In this document: piece by piece, positions 5,650 to 6,403 of the stretch
Layout of the letters: every line of letters begins with the position of its first letter
How positions within the stretch are numbered: position 1 is the stretch's first letter
Program-made: the position numbers and the translations under genes
DNA from: Flavobacterium sp.
GTDB taxonomy: Bacteria; Bacteroidota; Bacteroidia; Flavobacteriales; Flavobacteriaceae
Length of the DNA: 6,403 nt
Direction: 5' to 3'
Assembly: GCA_030682755.1 (NCBI GenBank)
Contig: JAUXNR010000244.1
Coordinates: forward strand, 1-6,403
Notes under the pieces: generated by a model
Told to the model about the DNA's origin: nothing
The model's database searches: none
What the model saw: the letters and a program-made list of their open reading frames with translations, nothing else

Positions 5650-6403
5650 GTGTTGAGGTGTTTTGGGCGATTTGGTGGTGTTGTGTTGGTGTTGTGATTG
5701 AAGTTGACGCTGTTTAGTATCCAGTTTTGGGCTGCAGCTTGCCAATTGATCATTGGAATTTTGCCACCGACCAGCCAACCGACACTGGAGAAATAATTGA
5801 AGAATTTTTGTGATTCGAGTTCCGGGAAGTTGTTCTCTTGGAAATAGGTTTTGATTTCTTCGATTGTTGGTGTTGCCTTTTTCAAAGGAGATACCTCGGC
5901 TTCGCTCGGTATGACAAAATCATCAACATCTTTTTGCCGACTTTTTTCTATTTGATTTTTATCAGTGTCGGTGAATGTTGAAAACATTTCTTTTTTTGCG
6001 GAACTTTTTTCTTTTTCTAAATTTTCGTTTTTTAAATCGAAATTATTTATTTCTTCAAAATTTTTTGCTTGCTCGTTCAAGTTTGCAACGTTTTTATCGT
6101 TTGAACTGTTTGTATTGTTTATATAGTTTATAGAAGGTACTACTGCTTGTTCAGTACTTGTTTCACTACTGGTACAAGACTTGTTTAGAGCTTGTTCTGA
6201 AACCGATTCAATAAGTGGTTCATTTTTTAGTTTTCTCTCACTTTTTGGGACGGGTTTTAAATCTTCGGAAAAATTGAATAAAACGACATGACTTCCCTTA
6301 AATGGATTGTAGGAGGGTTCGTAGTTGATGTACCCCAAACTGTGCAAGTTCTTCAAGCATTTGTGATAGGTTGCTTTGGAACTGATTTTGCTTATTCGCA
6401 TTA
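5616..6403 (-). CDS. DnaD/phage replication-type initiator protein, 5' end outside the window
   Basis: At least 261 residues; the ATG near the window edge is probably internal, because the sequence begins in the middle of a winged-helix-like segment (ISKISSKATYHKCLKNLHSLGYINYEPSYNPFKGS). This helix-turn-helix plus wing would bind DNA. A long linker of low complexity (about residues 45-175), rich in Asn, Ser, Glu and Lys, follows. The C-terminal block 'FFNYFSSVGWLVGGKIPMINWQAAAQNWI' (about 200-228) is the type of ending found in DnaD-like and phage replication proteins, where it contacts DNA and recruits the loader. The tail ends DKNYAEPL. The DnaC-like ATPase lies downstream on the same strand, fitting initiator plus loader. 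An oddity is a repeat-derived peptide, VIPSEAEVSP, inside the linker. Alternative: a transcription regulator of a mobile element. Confidence 0.8.
   Translation of the reverse strand, partial: MRISKISSKATYHKCLKNLHSLGYINYEPSYNPFKGSHVVLFNFSEDLKPVPKSERKLKNEPLIESVSEQALNKSCTSSETSTEQAVVPSINYINNTNSSNDKNVANLNEQAKNFEEINNFDLKNENLEKEKSSAKKEMFSTFTDTDKNQIEKSRQKDVDDFVIPSEAEVSPLKKATPTIEEIKTYFQENNFPELESQKFFNYFSSVGWLVGGKIPMINWQAAAQNWILNSVNFNHNTNTTPPNRPKHLNTTTDKNYAEPL
5887..5919. repeat. Interspersed repeat unit inside the initiator coding sequence
   Basis: On the minus strand this reads GTCATACCGAGCGAAGCCGA and continues GGTATCTCC, the look of the common 'gtcattccgagcgaagccgaggaatct' dispersed repeat. It is GC-richer than the linker around it, carries the CTTCGCT heptamer seen in the neighbouring non-coding repeats (5900-5906), and is translated in frame as VIPSEAEVSP. 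Confidence 0.7.

Overview
The window looks like chromosome from a low-GC member of the Bacteroidota, probably Flavobacteriaceae. This rests on the AT-rich coding sequence, the lack of clear Shine-Dalgarno sites, the Cys-Lys-Lys-Glu-Glu start of the mature lipoproteins (a Bacteroidota surface-export type signal) and protein families I recognise by eye from that phylum. No database search was possible, so every family name is from recognition only.

Left part (1-3327, + strand). The 3' end of a larger gene (1-402) overlaps by 56 bases a lipoprotein gene of DUF2931 type (347-1471). A second, diverged lipoprotein copy follows (1464-2609), and then a third copy that is broken (about 2634-3001). The upstream protein fragment resembles the C-terminus of a type VI secretion phospholipase-like effector (Tle1/DUF2235 type). 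If so, the lipoproteins are candidate immunity proteins. The most informative signal is that the 5' ends of copies 2 and 3 still carry, in another reading frame, relics of an effector-type C-terminus (1472-1516 and 2612-2687). Each lipoprotein copy therefore seems to have once sat overlapped on an effector gene end, and the row looks like an array of orphan immunity genes left after effector bodies were lost. The array ends abruptly at about 2980-2995, where the broken third copy runs into the headless C-terminal third of an amidohydrolase (to 3327).

Middle (3328-4304). A strong hairpin lies between the convergent gene sets. It is followed on the minus strand by an unrecognised 210-aa protein (3493-4125). 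Upstream of that gene are a perfectly phased array of eight 8-bp repeats (4150-4213) and a compound palindrome (4230-4271).

Right part (4305-6403, minus strand). A DnaC/IstB-like AAA+ ATPase (4305-4931) lies downstream of a DnaD/phage-replication-type protein that runs off the window end (5616-6403). Together they look like an initiator plus helicase-loader module from an integrated element or prophage. The 684 bases between them hold no credible gene. They are a mosaic of interspersed repeats: a 195-bp direct repeat pair, several small hairpins, and a 34-bp duplicate of the initiator gene's own 3' end flanking a palindromic insert. One interspersed repeat also appears to have entered the initiator reading frame and is translated.
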